A DNA stretch of 64,000 nucleotides. Origin: Turritopsis dohrnii (lineage: Eukaryota > Cnidaria > Hydrozoa > Anthoathecata > Oceaniidae). The stretch's first letter is position 1, and every line of letters starts with the position of its first letter. Under the pieces are notes generated by a model, which was not told the origin of the DNA, did not search any database, and saw only the letters and a list, made by a program, of their open reading frames with translations. Location of the stretch: positions 248,001 through 312,000 of the forward strand of contig BQMF02000120.1 in NCBI GenBank assembly GCA_027922465.2. The letters are read 5' to 3'. Of the stretch, positions 11,807 through 30,268 are shown one piece after another. Position numbers and translations under genes: made by a program.

Positions 11807-12243
11807 AAATCAGCACACTTCTTTTTAATTTGAGCGAAAGTTTTAAGCAAAAACAAATTTATTTTCACTCTTTTGACGTTAGTTTTGAAAAACACGTCTA
11901 GCCGTTAAGAAGTCATTGCAGTGACTCTCAATCTTTGCCTGCATTTTTACTTAAAGTATCCATTGTTTGGAATTATTTAGATTGTTTGTTATAATGCAAA
12001 CTGATAAGTGGAGAGAGTCACCATTAAACCTCGTCGAACTTCATTTTCTATATAATCCTCTAACAACGTACATATAATTGCAATGTGAAAAACGTCAAAC
12101 ATCTCTCCATTGGGATTTACAAGTTACTTTAATATAGAAGATCATGGGGTTTATTGTCGTGGCAAGGATATTCCAGGTTGTCCAGGATATATCCTGTGTG
12201 ACTGTTGTGTTGATGCTGTTGAACACGTTGCTATTCCAACTTA
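11807..12243. other. LINE 5' flank, no gene
   Basis: May include the LINE 5' untranslated region. No promoter element or ORF can be supported. Confidence 0.4.
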
Positions 12244-12331
12244 CAACCTCAAACCCAGGGTCTCTTGCCTTTTCGATAAACGGATAGCTGTCCCTATATC
12301 GAAAAGGCAAGAGACCCTGGGTTTGAGGTTG
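12244..12331. repeat. Perfect 33-bp-arm foldback
   Basis: The left arm (12244-12276) and right arm (12299-12331) are exact reverse complements around a 22-base loop. The arm contains ACCCAGGGTCTCTTGCC, the core of a dispersed family also seen at about 6425, 12870 and 21380. It looks like two core copies head to head. Confidence 0.85.
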
Positions 12332-12699
12332 TTCAACCTTAAACTCCAACATGCTTTAAAAACACTAACTGAAATTGTTATTATTGAATCAATTATTCTG
12401 CGGTATAAAAAAGTGATTCCATTATCGAAAACAAATGATGATCAATGCGAACCAAGCGACTCCTTCTTGAAGTGGTGATAGCAAAAGAAATACTTATCCA
12501 GTCACTTACATGTCTCCATCTTACGTACATTTTTTATTGCCATACATAATACATCACGCGGTCTAGGTGTCAAGTTATTTATATATCATCAACGATGTTC
12601 AACCACATTATACTTACGTCAATGTGTTTTTAGCGTCATTTTTATATGAACGTGTTTGTAAATGAATTGAAACGTTAGTATGGTCGTTCTATATTTTAT

Positions 12700-12910
12700 T
12701 CTTTTTCAAGTAATATTTCGACCTCTTTTGACAAGGTCATCATCAGACTCAATGTGGTTCGCATGTGGAGGAGAGAGACACTCAATCCACACACATAATT
12801 TTCGCCTGGCGTTGTTTGCATTGATGCAGTTATAAGTTTTCTGCAACCTCGAAGCCAGACCGATAGAGGAAGAGACTCTAGGTTCGAGGCTGAGGTTTTC
12901 AGACATTATA
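12700..12910 (-). repeat. Dispersed repeat with the CTCGAACC core
   Basis: Read on the minus strand, this begins with CTCGAACCTAGAGTCTCTTC and ends with GAGGTCGAAATATTACTTG. The first part matches the dispersed core found elsewhere in the window. It is probably a non-coding mobile element; the class is unknown. Confidence 0.5.
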
Positions 12911-13675
12911 TGACATTATACATTTCTTTTCGGGACAAGATATCAAGAAAAAATCAACAATTTTATTTCTATTGTTGACCAAAAGGTTATACAGGAATAC
13001 TTAAAACAAGGATTTAAAAGTCTGTATCTAATTTCTTTAGTAGCATAGCATGATGCACTCTCAACAGCCACATTTCGGGAATATGGCGTTAGCTAATGAG
13101 ATTTTTTTCCAATGAAAGACAAACAATCTTACAAATAGTATGTATGTATCTCCGTGACATTTTGGACGATCTCACTAAAGTAAATAATTCGATTAAAACT
13201 TACAGATAAGCCATGCCCGCGCACACCTTAGCCATAAATTCTTTTATTGACTTCAGGTTGACTTATTCGCAATTCGGGCCAAATTTGGACCAAATTATGA
13301 AAGTTTCCCAATTTTCATAAAAATCTGCACAAAGCACAATTGAAAGGTGCTGATTTCGAATTTCGAATTATATGTATTAGTAATAAAAACCAGGGGCGGG
13401 GAGACGGCTATTAGAGAAGGGATTGATAAAATCAATACGAAAGTTCCCTCGCTAGGGCCTTATCCTTAATGCCTATTGCAGCCGAAGCACGGCACGTGCA
13501 GCCATTTGGTTCTCCTCCCCAGTTGCATTTATGTAGCAGTATTATGTTATAATAGTATATAGATGTATTTGTCCTTTATATTGTCTCTAGGGTGTTACAT
13601 GTTTTATGTAATTTCTTTGTTTCGTATTGTGACTGTCCTTTTGTTGTAATTGCTGCTCGTTTTTAGATGTATGTA
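12911..13675. other. Intergenic, nothing recognised
   Basis: AT-rich sequence with no ORF of note. A GC-richer patch at 13390-13515 has no identifiable function. Confidence 0.4.
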
Positions 13676-14103
13676 GGACAGCTTTATACAGCCTCATAAT
13701 CGCCGTGTCGAATTAAATTACTTTTATTCGGGTAAAATTCGACAAAAATGCGACAGTCACTTTATACAGGTTTTGTTGCCGCATATCAAATTCGATATGG
13801 CTTTAGACAGCTGCATAAATGTCGAATGAATTTATTATCGTGTGTTTCTTACACGCTGTCACTACTTTCGTGCACTTTTTTCACGAAGTTCAATCAAGCT
13901 GTTATTAAATTCGACGATTATGCGGCCGTATAAAGTGATGCCGAATATATGTCGAAGATTGCCGTTTTATTCGACAAACTCTGCTGAACTTAACTCATTA
14001 TGTCGCACTTAATTAATTTTTCACTTTATACAGTCGAATTTTCGTCGCATTTAATAAAGAGTTTAATTCGACGCGGCGATTATGCGGCTGTATAAAGCTG
14101 TCC
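13676..14103. mobile_element. TA-flanked MITE with GGACAGCTTTATACAGCC ends
   Basis: This 428-bp element has long inverted ends: GGACAGCTTTATACAGCC at the left and GGCTGTATAAAGCTGTCC at the right. The similarity extends through CATAATCGCC and GTCGAATTAA. TA lies on each side (13674-13675 and 14104-14105). The words TTTATACAG and ATTCGAC recur inside. It has no coding capacity and is a Tc1/mariner-type MITE by target site. Confidence 0.8.
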
Positions 14104-14447
14104 TAAATTCATTTCAGTTTTTGTAAGGCGTTTGTGTACACTTATGTTAGTGTTGTGAGACGTGACTTATGTTAGTCACGTTTTAGCTATGGTTTTGGTT
14201 TTTTTGACATCCCTGTATTTTAAGACTGTTATTTAGTAAGTATATTTTGTGTGTGTGTGTTTCTGGTTTTGTTTAAATGTTTCTAGTTTCTTGTTTCATT
14301 TAAGATTAGGATTTCTAATAGCCTCCTTTTTTTGTTCTTTTTTTTGTAGCGTATTTGCTGTTTGGAAAATATATATGTTTATCGTTTTCAAACGCATTTT
14401 GGATAAGTTTCCGTTGCAATGCCTTTGCTTTAAAATTATTTATATTT

Positions 14448-14910
14448 CTAACGTTCTTTAGGTAGTTCATTGAATACAACACTCTGCTGTTGAAACGACT
14501 GGATATAGTTTCTGTTAACTTTTAAACCGTCATCGTTGTGTCGCAACGCTCTTCGTGGATAATCGATTTCGATTGGCAAATATGTTGGCCATTTTTCGTC
14601 ATGAAGAGCTCGATGTGTTAATTTGACGACAGAGTATCCGGTGTTTTCTTGTATTGGTAACCAATTCAGTTCAGTAAGATCGTGGATTTTACTGTATTTA
14701 CCCAATACATATCCTGCGGCAGTATTTTGTACACGCTGCAAACGATTCGTTAGGTATTTTGGAAGATATCCAAATACGGCGTTGCAGTAGTTTAAATGCG
14801 AGAGTACCAGGCACTCGGCAAGACTTTTACGAACATTTAACGGAGTAAATCGTTTGAACTGACGCAGCATTCCAAGTGTTCCGTATGATGTTTTGACAAA
14901 ATGGTTGACA
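14448..14910 (-). pseudogene. Truncated LINE reverse transcriptase, C-terminal part
   Basis: A minus-strand open frame of about 150 residues matches the region downstream of the RT catalytic core in CR1/L2-type elements: KTSYGTLGMLRQFKRF, LAECLVLSHLNYCNAVF, LQRVQNTAAGYVLGKY, LTELNWLPI. The same motif order occurs in the intact LINE at 8.5 kb (LAESLVLSQLDYGNALF, LQRVQNASASFVRG), but the sequence is clearly a different family. No endonuclease or YADD is left, so this is a 5'-truncated dead copy. Confidence 0.85.
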
Positions 14911-15636
14911 TGTTACGTTATGTTACATGTTACATGCTATTTTGTCAGATTTGACCAAAATCGGGCAATTTGGCAATGTTGTATTTTGAGAATGCTTTAT
15001 TATAAGTAGTTATGTCATTGAGAGCAGATATGTCATTGCGACACGTCCTCAAGTCTTTAGGCCAAATTTCAGACGAATAAGTTTAGATCTATTCGCTTTG
15101 TATATTGCGAGTTGAAATGCTGCTACCGTGATCAACTATTGCATTTCACACGTAAAAGAGTTATTCATTTGATATTATCACCATTAATTTAATACTACAT
15201 TGTATTAATTTGAAAATGCTTTTACGAAGCAATTTATTACTAGTATTTTGCTCGTATACTTGGCGAGCCAATAACTACTGCATTGCTCCAAGAGTATGTT
15301 TCCTCGTACTCTTGGAGGGAAGGGAAGTTCCACTTCCTTGCAGACCTATTTGATTAAATTAGAAAATAATACACATAAACAGACTTTATTGTGGCAGTGA
15401 CTTCGATGAAATGCAATGCTTCATTTTTTGTGACTTCTGTGTTTTGGTAATTTTTTGGTTTCGGATAATAAATTTCACTCTGATATCATCTAGATGCTTA
15501 GATACTAGCCATAGCTTCCCTTACTTCTTCGTACTATTTACACTTTTCAGCATTAAATTCCATTTTAGACTTGAAATTCTCCATTATGAACTGCCCCTTT
15601 GTGGATGCGCGGCCGTTTTCACCGCGGCGGGGCTTC
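14911..15636. other. Intergenic, nothing recognised
   Basis: Contains simple repeats of GTTACATGTTACAT type near 14915-14935. No gene was supported. Confidence 0.4.
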
Positions 15637-16142
15637 GAATAGACCTTTTCATGAATTACGTCACTACAAACACAGTCTCGTTTTCAATTCAAGCTGAATA
15701 TTAACATAGTTATTAACTATGATATTAATGACGCTAGCGCCATTTAAGGCCGATTTCCATTCAGCAAAATATCCGCGCGGACGTAGGTAATCCACGCTGA
15801 GTGACGTAGAACGCATGCGCATGGGCTAATTCATAAGCGTAGATATGTCCGCTCAGCGATCAAAAATAAAGTGAAAAAATTTTAACTTTTTTTTAAGCCC
15901 GCCGACGTCCGCTGATAATTTCAGCCAATCGTGTCTTTTAATTTCCATTTGCAGCTGTTGGCCGCTCGGAAAATTCTACGTCCGCGCGGGAATAAGCGTT
16001 GAATGGAAATCGGCCTTTACAAAGAGAAATGACACCTTCTTAGGGAAACATTTTTCACGAAATTCTTTTATTATCGTAATTATTCATAAACTTAGAAACG
16101 AGGCGATGCTTGTAATTACATAATTCATGAAAAGGTCTATTC
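15637..16142. mobile_element. Outer MITE with AATAGACCTTTTCATGAATTA ends
   Basis: The left end is AATAGACCTTTTCATGAATT (about 15638). The right end is the complement, AATTCATGAAAAGGTCTATT (about 16122-16141). The target duplication was not clear. It is non-coding and is interrupted by a second MITE at 15747-16016. Confidence 0.7.
15747..16016. mobile_element. Inner MITE, TTA-flanked, Harbinger-like
   Basis: Inverted ends AGGCCGATTTCCATTCA and TGAATGGAAATCGGCCT are flanked by TTA on both sides (15744-15746 and 16017-16019). A three-base TWA duplication is typical of PIF/Harbinger elements. The 270-bp interior is unusually GC-rich (CCGCGCGGACGTAG near each end), which marks it from its surroundings. 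It sits inside the outer MITE and so inserted later. Confidence 0.8.
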
Positions 16143-16917
16143 AAATTTGAAGACTGGACCTTAAAAAACAAAAATTATCTCCTCTCGTGACCTCCTCACG
16201 TGATCGTTTAATATGGAAATGAAAAATGAATGGAGCTTATTCAGACGGGGGTTGAAGAACGATATTTTCGTGAACTTTAGACAAATTAATAAGATTTAAG
16301 AATAAGTATTAAATGAGAAGTTCCTTATGGTAGTTGCTCTTAAAAGATCCGACATTTCTGAGAAGTTCAAGTAAAACAGATTGATATCAAATATCTGTTG
16401 TTGTAGATTTGGTTTCGCCGTCATTTCAATATTTTTGTTTTCTTTCGCCTCGTTTTATCCAACTTTATAAATTGATATCATTTGGTGAGACTTCTATTGA
16501 TCGAGCCAACATTCCAATTTTTATTTTGGAGGAATACAAGATTTCTTGCAACAGTGAAATTGTATCAGAGAAAAGTGGATCGCCTTTTAGCCAAGGCTAT
16601 TTCTGTATAAAAAAATTCACCATAATTTCAATTCTTCTGCTTCGGCAGCAGTTATACAAACATTTCTCCAGCAAGTATCACATCGAGAACTAGTAAGAAG
16701 AAGCGTAAAAAATGTAAATTGAAATATTGTCTTTTTTATGTTTATATAACTTAATACACATGCTTTCTAATTTTTTATTACGGTTTTGCTAGTTGGGGAG
16801 TCAAAATTATACACAGTACGAGATACAATCATTTTTTAAAGGCTGTCTTATCAAGAGCAATACAAACAAAAAGTGATGTCTGTTTACTCTCATCATAAAT
16901 TTTATGCTTTCTTCCAG
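16143..16917. other. Upstream of antizyme exons
   Basis: The first exon(s) of antizyme should lie here or further upstream. One open frame (about 16412-16674) would join in frame through a GT donor at 16675 but has no ATG, so I do not claim it. Confidence 0.35.
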
Positions 16918-18535
16918 GGGCAGAACCTATATCAGTTACAATAGATGCAACCTACGTGTGGGCTGGTGGTATTCCTGATGTCCGCTTTGAAAAACCCCAA
17001 GATTTCATGGTTTCACAGAATAATGCTGAGAAAAATTTTGACAATCTTCTAAACAAGTTGTTTCCAGTTAGTTTTGAGTAAAACCTTTTGCATTTTATAT
17101 TTCTGGTTTTGAAAATCTCATCAAGTTTCATCATCTTTTTTAGGATCATGGACCAGATTTGAAAAATTATGAGTTCATGTTTAAAGATGGAAATCATTAC
17201 ATCTCCTCTTGGCAAGGAATACAGGTGGAACAAAACATATTTGTTGTTGTACCAGATGGAGAACTACCTGCTGGTACAAAAGAATGGTAATAAATTTATT
17301 CATTAATTATTTTGATACTTGTATAATGTTAAGTATGGTATATATGATCTTAACCTATTTGTTTACAGGGATTTTTCCAAGCACTTTCCAACTACCGTTT
17401 ACCGGTAGTTAAATCTCAATCTTGAATTGAGTTTAGAAACTCTATCATTCATTGTCATTTAAATATTTTTTAGCTCTTTAATGCATAGTGTTTAAAAACA
17501 TGTTTTGAGAGAGTAATTAGGCCGTTATTCACCATATATTCTGTTGCTAGGGAGAACAACCACCGTTGCTAAGGTAATTTTGAAATTTCCTTTGTTATAT
17601 GCATTCATTTCTTCACCTACCAAAGAATATGAAAACGAAAGTGGTACCAGTAGGACTCGTTTTCATGTTATCTAATGAAATTAGAAAACATCTTAGTTTC
17701 CAACTCTCTTCACATGCCTCTCATGACAAGGCCTGTTTGTGGAGATTTAAATCTCTAAAATTGCATAGCTTCCTGGACTGTCAAACTCAATCTTCTCTAC
17801 GAAAAATGGTAGTAACCAAAAGTGCTTGGAAAAATCCCTGGTTTATACTCCAGTTCATCCAACCTGTTTGAATGTTATTTTTTATGCTATCTGAATCTTT
17901 GAAAAGTCAGCATTTATAGTATAAATACTGTGCATATTTCCATAGAAATGGACTGCTTGATGATAGTGTTTTTTTAAACAAATTTGCCTACTGGGATAGT
18001 CATCAAATTCATCCTGGTCCGAAGCAGGATGAATTGAAAGAAAAAATCATATAAAAATTCAACCACCTATTTGTTTAAATGGTGTATTTTGATTGTGTAT
18101 ATTTTGAATTTATACAATTTGTAAATTTTCAATCATCATCTTTAAGATAATTTTATGCAGGTCATTTATAAACTTCTCATAAAGATGATGTTTGGAAAGG
18201 TTATATACAATTAAAATGTATGGTGATATTTATTTCATTTAGTTTTGTTTCTTTGTTGGATTATGTTGAAGACAAACTGGAATTACAAAACCTTTTTCTT
18301 TGTGTTAACAAAGATAGATCTGATAGAGGTATAGCTCCAGAAAATATCCTACTTTTCATCAATTGGCATGATGTTTATTGAGTACCTCTGTGATGACACA
18401 ACATGACATTTTTGTGTTTTAGCTGGACTTTTGCGGACATTCATGTTTCTTGGATTTGAAGTGGTTCATCACAGCAAATTAGCATTAGTTCCTTCCTCCG
18501 AAGATTATATTTTCATGGCATACTCCCTTAATTGA
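16918..18535 (+). CDS. OAZ1: Ornithine decarboxylase antizyme, 3' exons (5' end not found)
   Basis: Antizyme binds ornithine decarboxylase, blocks it and sends it to the proteasome without ubiquitin. It also restrains polyamine uptake. Exons read: 16918-17066, 17144-17286, 18243-18328 and 18423-18535, all with GT-AG borders and continuous frame. The end is diagnostic: VPDGELPAGTKE, LLDYVEDKL, LFLCVNKDRSDR, LLRTFMFLGFEVV, LVPSS and a terminal FMAYSLN, lining up with the antizyme core (PGG-LPEGSK, FICFHKNREDR, LLRTFSFLGFEIV, FMAYTFE). The first exon holds a short frame that stops at TGA 16976-16978, and the core is in the +1 frame. After the shift the protein is 143 residues. The start codon exon was not identified. 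The long intron carries a TIR element (17366-17840). Confidence 0.9.
16967..16980 (+). promoter_or_regulatory. Programmed +1 frameshift site of antizyme
   Basis: The zero frame reads TGG-TAT-TCC-TGA. A +1 shift at TCC-TGA continues as GAT-GTC-CGC in the antizyme core frame, giving W-Y-S-D-V-R. The human site is W-C-S-D with the same UCC-UGA-U. Polyamines raise the shift in known antizymes and so close a feedback loop. Upstream codons in frame (Y-N-R-C-N-L-R-V-G-W) are open to the exon border, as expected for ORF1. Confidence 0.9.
17366..17840. mobile_element. TIR element with CAGGGATTTTTCCAAGCACTT ends
   Basis: A 475-bp element inside an antizyme intron. Its left end is CAGGGATTTTTCCAAGCACT and its right end AGTGCTTGGAAAAATCCCTG. 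The five bases GTTTA flank both sides (17361-17365 and 17841-17845). Its middle part (CACCGTTGCTAAGGTAATTT to CATCTTAGTTTCCAACTC) recurs at about 39505-39700, in the same orientation. CAGGG ends and a 5-base duplication would suit a hAT-like element, but this is not certain. Confidence 0.8.
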
Positions 18536-19741
18536 ATAATTACCATGTGTAATTGACGATGATCTGATTATTCCTTCTTCAGGACTCTTTATTTTACCAA
18601 TCTTATTAACCAATCAATCTTTGATTTTTAAATTTGCAAAGGGGAGTTTGTATTGACAAGTTAAAGAATGAATTGTCAAAATGGTGTTGAGAAGAAGAGA
18701 ATCTCTACAAGTAACACAATCGCTTTCTTACTGTCTTACTGCCATTTTAGTCGTGTGTGCTTTTCAGATCAATTTTCAGTTTTGTTCTGTATGAGAAATC
18801 TCAATGCTCTATAATATATCAGTTCATTATTTTGAAACAAGTGATTACTTGAGATTACTAACAGATTCTTACCGTGGAAAGAACACGGTCAAATATCATG
18901 CTCTTATTGCATTTTTATGTTTTTAAAAGAAAACTTGATATTTCATGAATTTTATGATTACGGTTTTATTTAACATATTAAATGTTATGGACAAGCCTCG
19001 CTTATTCTGTTTTTCCCAAGAGTATGTTCACCTGACAAATCGTTACCATCGCATTAATACAGTGAAAACACTTATAAAAGTATTTGAAGAGATGAGGCAA
19101 AACCTGAACCTACCCTCACTAACCCAGACACAAGGTTTACAGCGTAAAAGTCTGCTCGTTTCCAAACGCATTGCTTGATTGAAGGATTCACACTGCTGTC
19201 AATCAAATTCCTGTTATGCGGACATCTTAACGCAGATGCCTCTTATATGAATGGACAGTAGTGACAGGTGCCTTGCCAATTTCCGGCATCAGATACTAAA
19301 CCATCTCTTTAGATGGTTTCACACAGGTCTTTGAAATTAAACGAATGAAAGAAAAGAAACAGTCTACTGGTTGTAGCCTAACTATGTGTAGAGAAGGAAT
19401 TCGATTCTTGTTTTTGTTTCTAAACCATCCCTACCTTATTTCATGTCCTAGAAAATGGTGTAAATACAGTGGAACCTCTATAAAGCGGTCACCTACACGG
19501 GACCTCGTCATGCAAAAGATGGATCAATGGTATTTTCATTTCAAAAGTAAGAACTTACTTTTGCAACACGGGTAGGACACAGACATTAAAATCCGACATC
19601 AGTTGGGTTGACATTCGCTGATAATAGTCGTGTAATAACATTACATTTTTTTTTCTGTTCTTCACCAAAGACATTCAACTTATTTTGATGAAGACCTTGA
19701 GTTACTTTTCTGTAACATCTTAACCCTTTCAGATTTATATA
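18536..19741. other. Antizyme 3' flank and repeat traces
   Basis: No gene recognised. At 19466 a CAGTGGAACCTCTATAAAGC word resembles the terminal repeat of Tc1/mariner relatives, but no partner end was found. Confidence 0.4.
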
Positions 19742-20012
19742 CATTTGCCGCTCAATACATATGTGGATAAGTCGAACTTTCATTCAGTGGAACCATTTTT
19801 CCCGGTCCCTTGAATTTGCCATATCAAATTCTTCGGATATGTGGAGCCCCGGATGAGTGAAACATTCGCTAAGTGGAACCATTTTTTTGGTCCCTTGAGC
19901 CAAATTGCACCCTCATAACTGGAATATTTGCTTGATTTTCAAACTTAAGCCTAAGAAGATGGAATATGTTCGTCGAAACATGATGTGTCCAGGTTGGTCG
20001 AAAAAGAATATA

Positions 20013-21278
20013 CAGTTGACGCTCGATAAGTGGAACCCCCACGGGACCGAAAAAATCGGTTCCACTTAGCGAATGTTCCACTTATCCGATTTTCGAGACA
20101 AATGGCCCAATAGACCTTTCCCGAATTTCTGTTTAAACACCGTGTTTTGGCTAAGCCACTAATTATGGCCTCGTCAAAAGAGACCATTGCATTGCAACAG
20201 TGCCATTCATCACGAATGGAATTTTTTAATAAGCATTTGTTTTGTGACTTGATTGCGACAGTTTGACAGTGAGGCTTGAAATGGATATGAAAGTTATAAC
20301 ACAGGACATACTCGCACAAAATGAGCTTCAAATAATTTTACTTAAAACTTTTGAGTTCACCTCGCATGTTATGGGGTTTCATGTATATAAAGATCGTTGG
20401 ACACCTGTGAAGAGTGAAATGTTAAAAGCGGTTGTTGAGCCAAAAAACAAAGAAGACAAATTTTTTGGCTGAGGATAACTTTTTAAGTATTTTAAAACAA
20501 CAACTTCCAAAGACATTGTAAATATATTTAGTTACCTGAAACTGTTTTGAAGCTAACATTGAAGCGCTTTTTCCATCGTCCCAACCATCCATCAGAAGCG
20601 TGGAAATCTTTTATTTCCAACGACTTTGCAAATTCTAGAGCTTTTTCTTTAAAAATGCTTCCATTGATAGGGATATTATTGTGTCGTGCCGTTTTCAACC
20701 ACTTATACATAGCAGTATCCAGATCCTCGTGTGTCGCTCCCTTTATCCTTTTTCTTCTTTTCGATACGTTATTTTGCTCGACAGCTTCCGAATATTTCTT
20801 TTTTCTTCTTCACCCAGTGAGAAATGGTGTTCTTAGCAGCACCATACTTCCTTGCTGTAGCAACACATGTTTGACCACTGTCAATTTCTTTTAATGCCTT
20901 GTACTTATTCAGAAGACTGACAGTGGCCAGCTTTCGTTTTGCTGCTTGCACCGATGCCATTTTGCAAATGAGAGAAAAAACGCACAGGCAGTTTTCTTTT
21001 CAATTCGAATTCTATTCGTTCGAATATTTTCTTTTGTTCGACTGTTTTCAAAGGTTCTTTTCGAATTTTTTTGAGAGAAGTTCCACTTACGCGACTAAAT
21101 TGATCCCACGGGACCGAAGAAATCGGTTCCACTTAACGAATGTTCCACTTATCGAGGGTTCCAGTTATCCGACTAAAACAATAGGGATTTGATATAGCAA
21201 ATCCAAGGGACCAGAAAAATCGGTTCCACTAAGTGAAAGTTCCACTTATCCAGGGTTCCACTTATCGCGCGTCAACTG
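20013..21278 (-). mobile_element. Inner Tigger/pogo element, deletion derivative
   Basis: Ends CAGTTGACGCTCGATAAGTG at the left and complementary CACTTATCGCGCGTCAACTG at the right. TA lies on both sides (20011-20012 and 21279-21280). This is the terminal sequence style of Tigger (pogo branch of Tc1/mariner). At 1,266 bp it keeps only the N-terminal DNA-binding half of a transposase; no DDE catalytic domain was seen. Confidence 0.85.
20528..20960 (-). pseudogene. Tigger transposase, DNA-binding domain only
   Basis: Two minus-strand frames that belong together. The first (ATG 20960) is a Psq-type helix-turn-helix: LLNKYKALKEIDSGQT, ARKYGAAKNTISHWVK. The second (to 20528) is a CENP-B-type helix-turn-helix: KALEFAKSLEIKDFHASDGW, LGRWKKRFNVSFKTVSG. 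They are joined through KRRKRIKGATHEDLDTAMYK in the second frame, so one single-base indel near the lysine run (about 20790-20800) separates them. The frame ends at a stop overlapping TTTCAG/GTAACT, which would make a good splice donor. The DDE domain is missing. Confidence 0.85.
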
Positions 21279-21375
21279 TAGTCACTTTATATAGAAACTT
21301 CACAACTTTTAGTCTCTCTAGAAAAAATCGTGAATGGACGCTTGTTTCAATCTCTTCAATCAAGTCACTTCAATC

Positions 21376-21412
21376 TCGTACCTAGGGTTTCTTGCGTTTT
21401 CGATATACGGAC
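21376..21412 (+). repeat. Dispersed core repeat, CTCGTACCTAGGG type
   Basis: CTCGTACCTAGGGTTTCTTG then CGTTTTCGATATACGG. The same core occurs at 6421-6458 (ACCAGGGCTACTTCTTGCC, TTTTTGATATACGG) and in both arms of the foldback at 12244-12331. It is the conserved piece of an unidentified dispersed family. Confidence 0.6.
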
Positions 21413-21498
21413 GGAGAATATATCCACCTGCTCTGGCTAAGTGGAACAATTTTTTTCAGTCTCTTGTGAAAGTTCCACTTATCATCGAACGTCAACTG

Positions 21499-23132
21499 TA
21501 GTTCTTTTTATCTTCATATTTGAGAAGCACGCATGAAAACATCGAGTACAAATTTTCTATTATACTTGTTTTGACGTCAACAGGAAAACAACGATGATTG
21601 GCAATGAGTACAATACAGCATAATACGTAACTGAATAATGGTACAAGAATTTCAGCGACCGCAAGATACAGTTGTACGAATTTTTTTTACTTCTCACGAA
21701 TAATTTTTAGTTTGTTTTTACTATTGAAACAATAGGAACCTGTTGACATACCTAACTAAGAAGCTATTCTCTTCATTCCACACTTCTTTCACGTTTTTTC
21801 TAAATAAATCAGACAACACGTATAACTCCTTTCCAGTGAGCAAAACTGTCAAAGCTTTACTGCGATGAAGAGCATTTTTATCTACTTATTTTTCCCTTCC
21901 TTTTTCACTCCTTCTTCTCTATTATTTTTCTTTTTACACGATGATCAAAACAAGATGGCTGAGATATGTGGTAGAACAAAATATTAACCCCTTAGAATAT
22001 TTTTAGTTCAATCGCTGCGATCGCACGGACAGGGCGAACAGCTTTTTCATTCGCTCAGTAGTTTAAATGATTTGAACTACCAGGCGAATGAGATTGCGTC
22101 AGCCCCAATAAAAAATCAGATCGCTCATTCGCGTGCGACCAAAGCGAATGAACTGGAAACCGGCCTTTACGGTTCTTAGTGAAATAAAAAAACATATCAA
22201 AATGTTATTATCTCTACCACATCTACAGCTTATGAAGCATAAACTCGTAAAAACGCCTTTATCATTTATAGAAAATAAAAGAAATTGTGGCTACGGTACC
22301 ATAATCATAAACTTTGAGTGAAGGCTTGGTAGTTTCTTTCCTTCTCCTAATGACTAAAGTCGAGACTACTTATTCAAAGGTAATACCAATTCATGAATTT
22401 TATTTCATCATTCATCTCATCCGCCATCACATGCGGAAAAAATTAGAAGAAACGGAGAAGTGAAAATAAAATTGAGAGCTAAAAAAGAACATTGACTCTT
22501 TTAAGCCTAGTTCAGACCTGGCGACTACGACGACTAAAAAGGAAGATGATAAAGGAATAGCAAGATATTATTCATCTTCCCAGAGCAATAGTTGTTATTT
22601 TGGTCTTCCGCAAAACGAATATCACAAGAAGTTTTCCACCTGAAAAAAAAAATATTTTCACGAAAAATTCCAATTGCCAAGGTGGTCTGAATTTATGCGA
22701 TAAGCCAAAGTATTTTGTACCGAGAAGACCCGAATTTGTCGGCACATTGGATTTTTAAGTTGAAATGTGAGGTAAAGGCCCAGGCAAAAGTTCGGTTGTT
22801 CAAATAACACATCTGCAGTGCTACTAGGAAACTATTTAGGGCGGCATAACTATCACTATTACCACTCAAGAAATCACAAGAAGAATACAAATTTTGTGAA
22901 AGATAACTAACACTAGTTAATGAATTTATCTTCTTTGAAACCCCTCCAAAATACATACAAGAGTATAAAAAAGTAAGTTCTTTGCATTTAAGTTACAATC
23001 CAAAATTTGAACCTTCACAAATCAAGTGTTTCTTCATTACTTCATCAATATAGTACATAAGTTGGCGAATCAGGAACATAACTTTCAATAGCTAGTGCTG
23101 CTACCATTCAAATTACTGCTATATGTTGTTGT
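21499..23132. other. Between Tigger nest and RPS27
   Basis: No gene recognised. At 22503 GTTCAGACCTGGCGACTACG resembles words near 48460 and 57770 (GTTCAGACCTGACGATTACG), which suggests a shared transposon end. The 22000-22165 stretch has clustered CGAATGA words, some inverted. Confidence 0.4.

Positions 23133-30268
<7,136 letters not shown>

Larger units (their letters stand above)
19742..21498. mobile_element. Outer Tigger-like element (degraded)
   Basis: The right end is ATCGAACGTCAACTG at 21498 followed by TA. The left end is a worn version, CATTTGCCGCTCAATA, with nearby GTGGAACC words. Sub-terminal repeats of the AAGTGGAACCnTTTTT..GGTCCCTTG type occur on both sides. It is interrupted by the fresher element 20013-21278. 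Confidence 0.55.

Noticed and set aside
12110..12478. 122-codon open frame
   Set aside because: It runs through a perfect foldback and appears on both strands because the repeat is palindromic.
16412..16674. Candidate antizyme first exon
   Set aside because: It would join in frame but has no ATG, and the next possible donor gives a stop, so it stays unproved.
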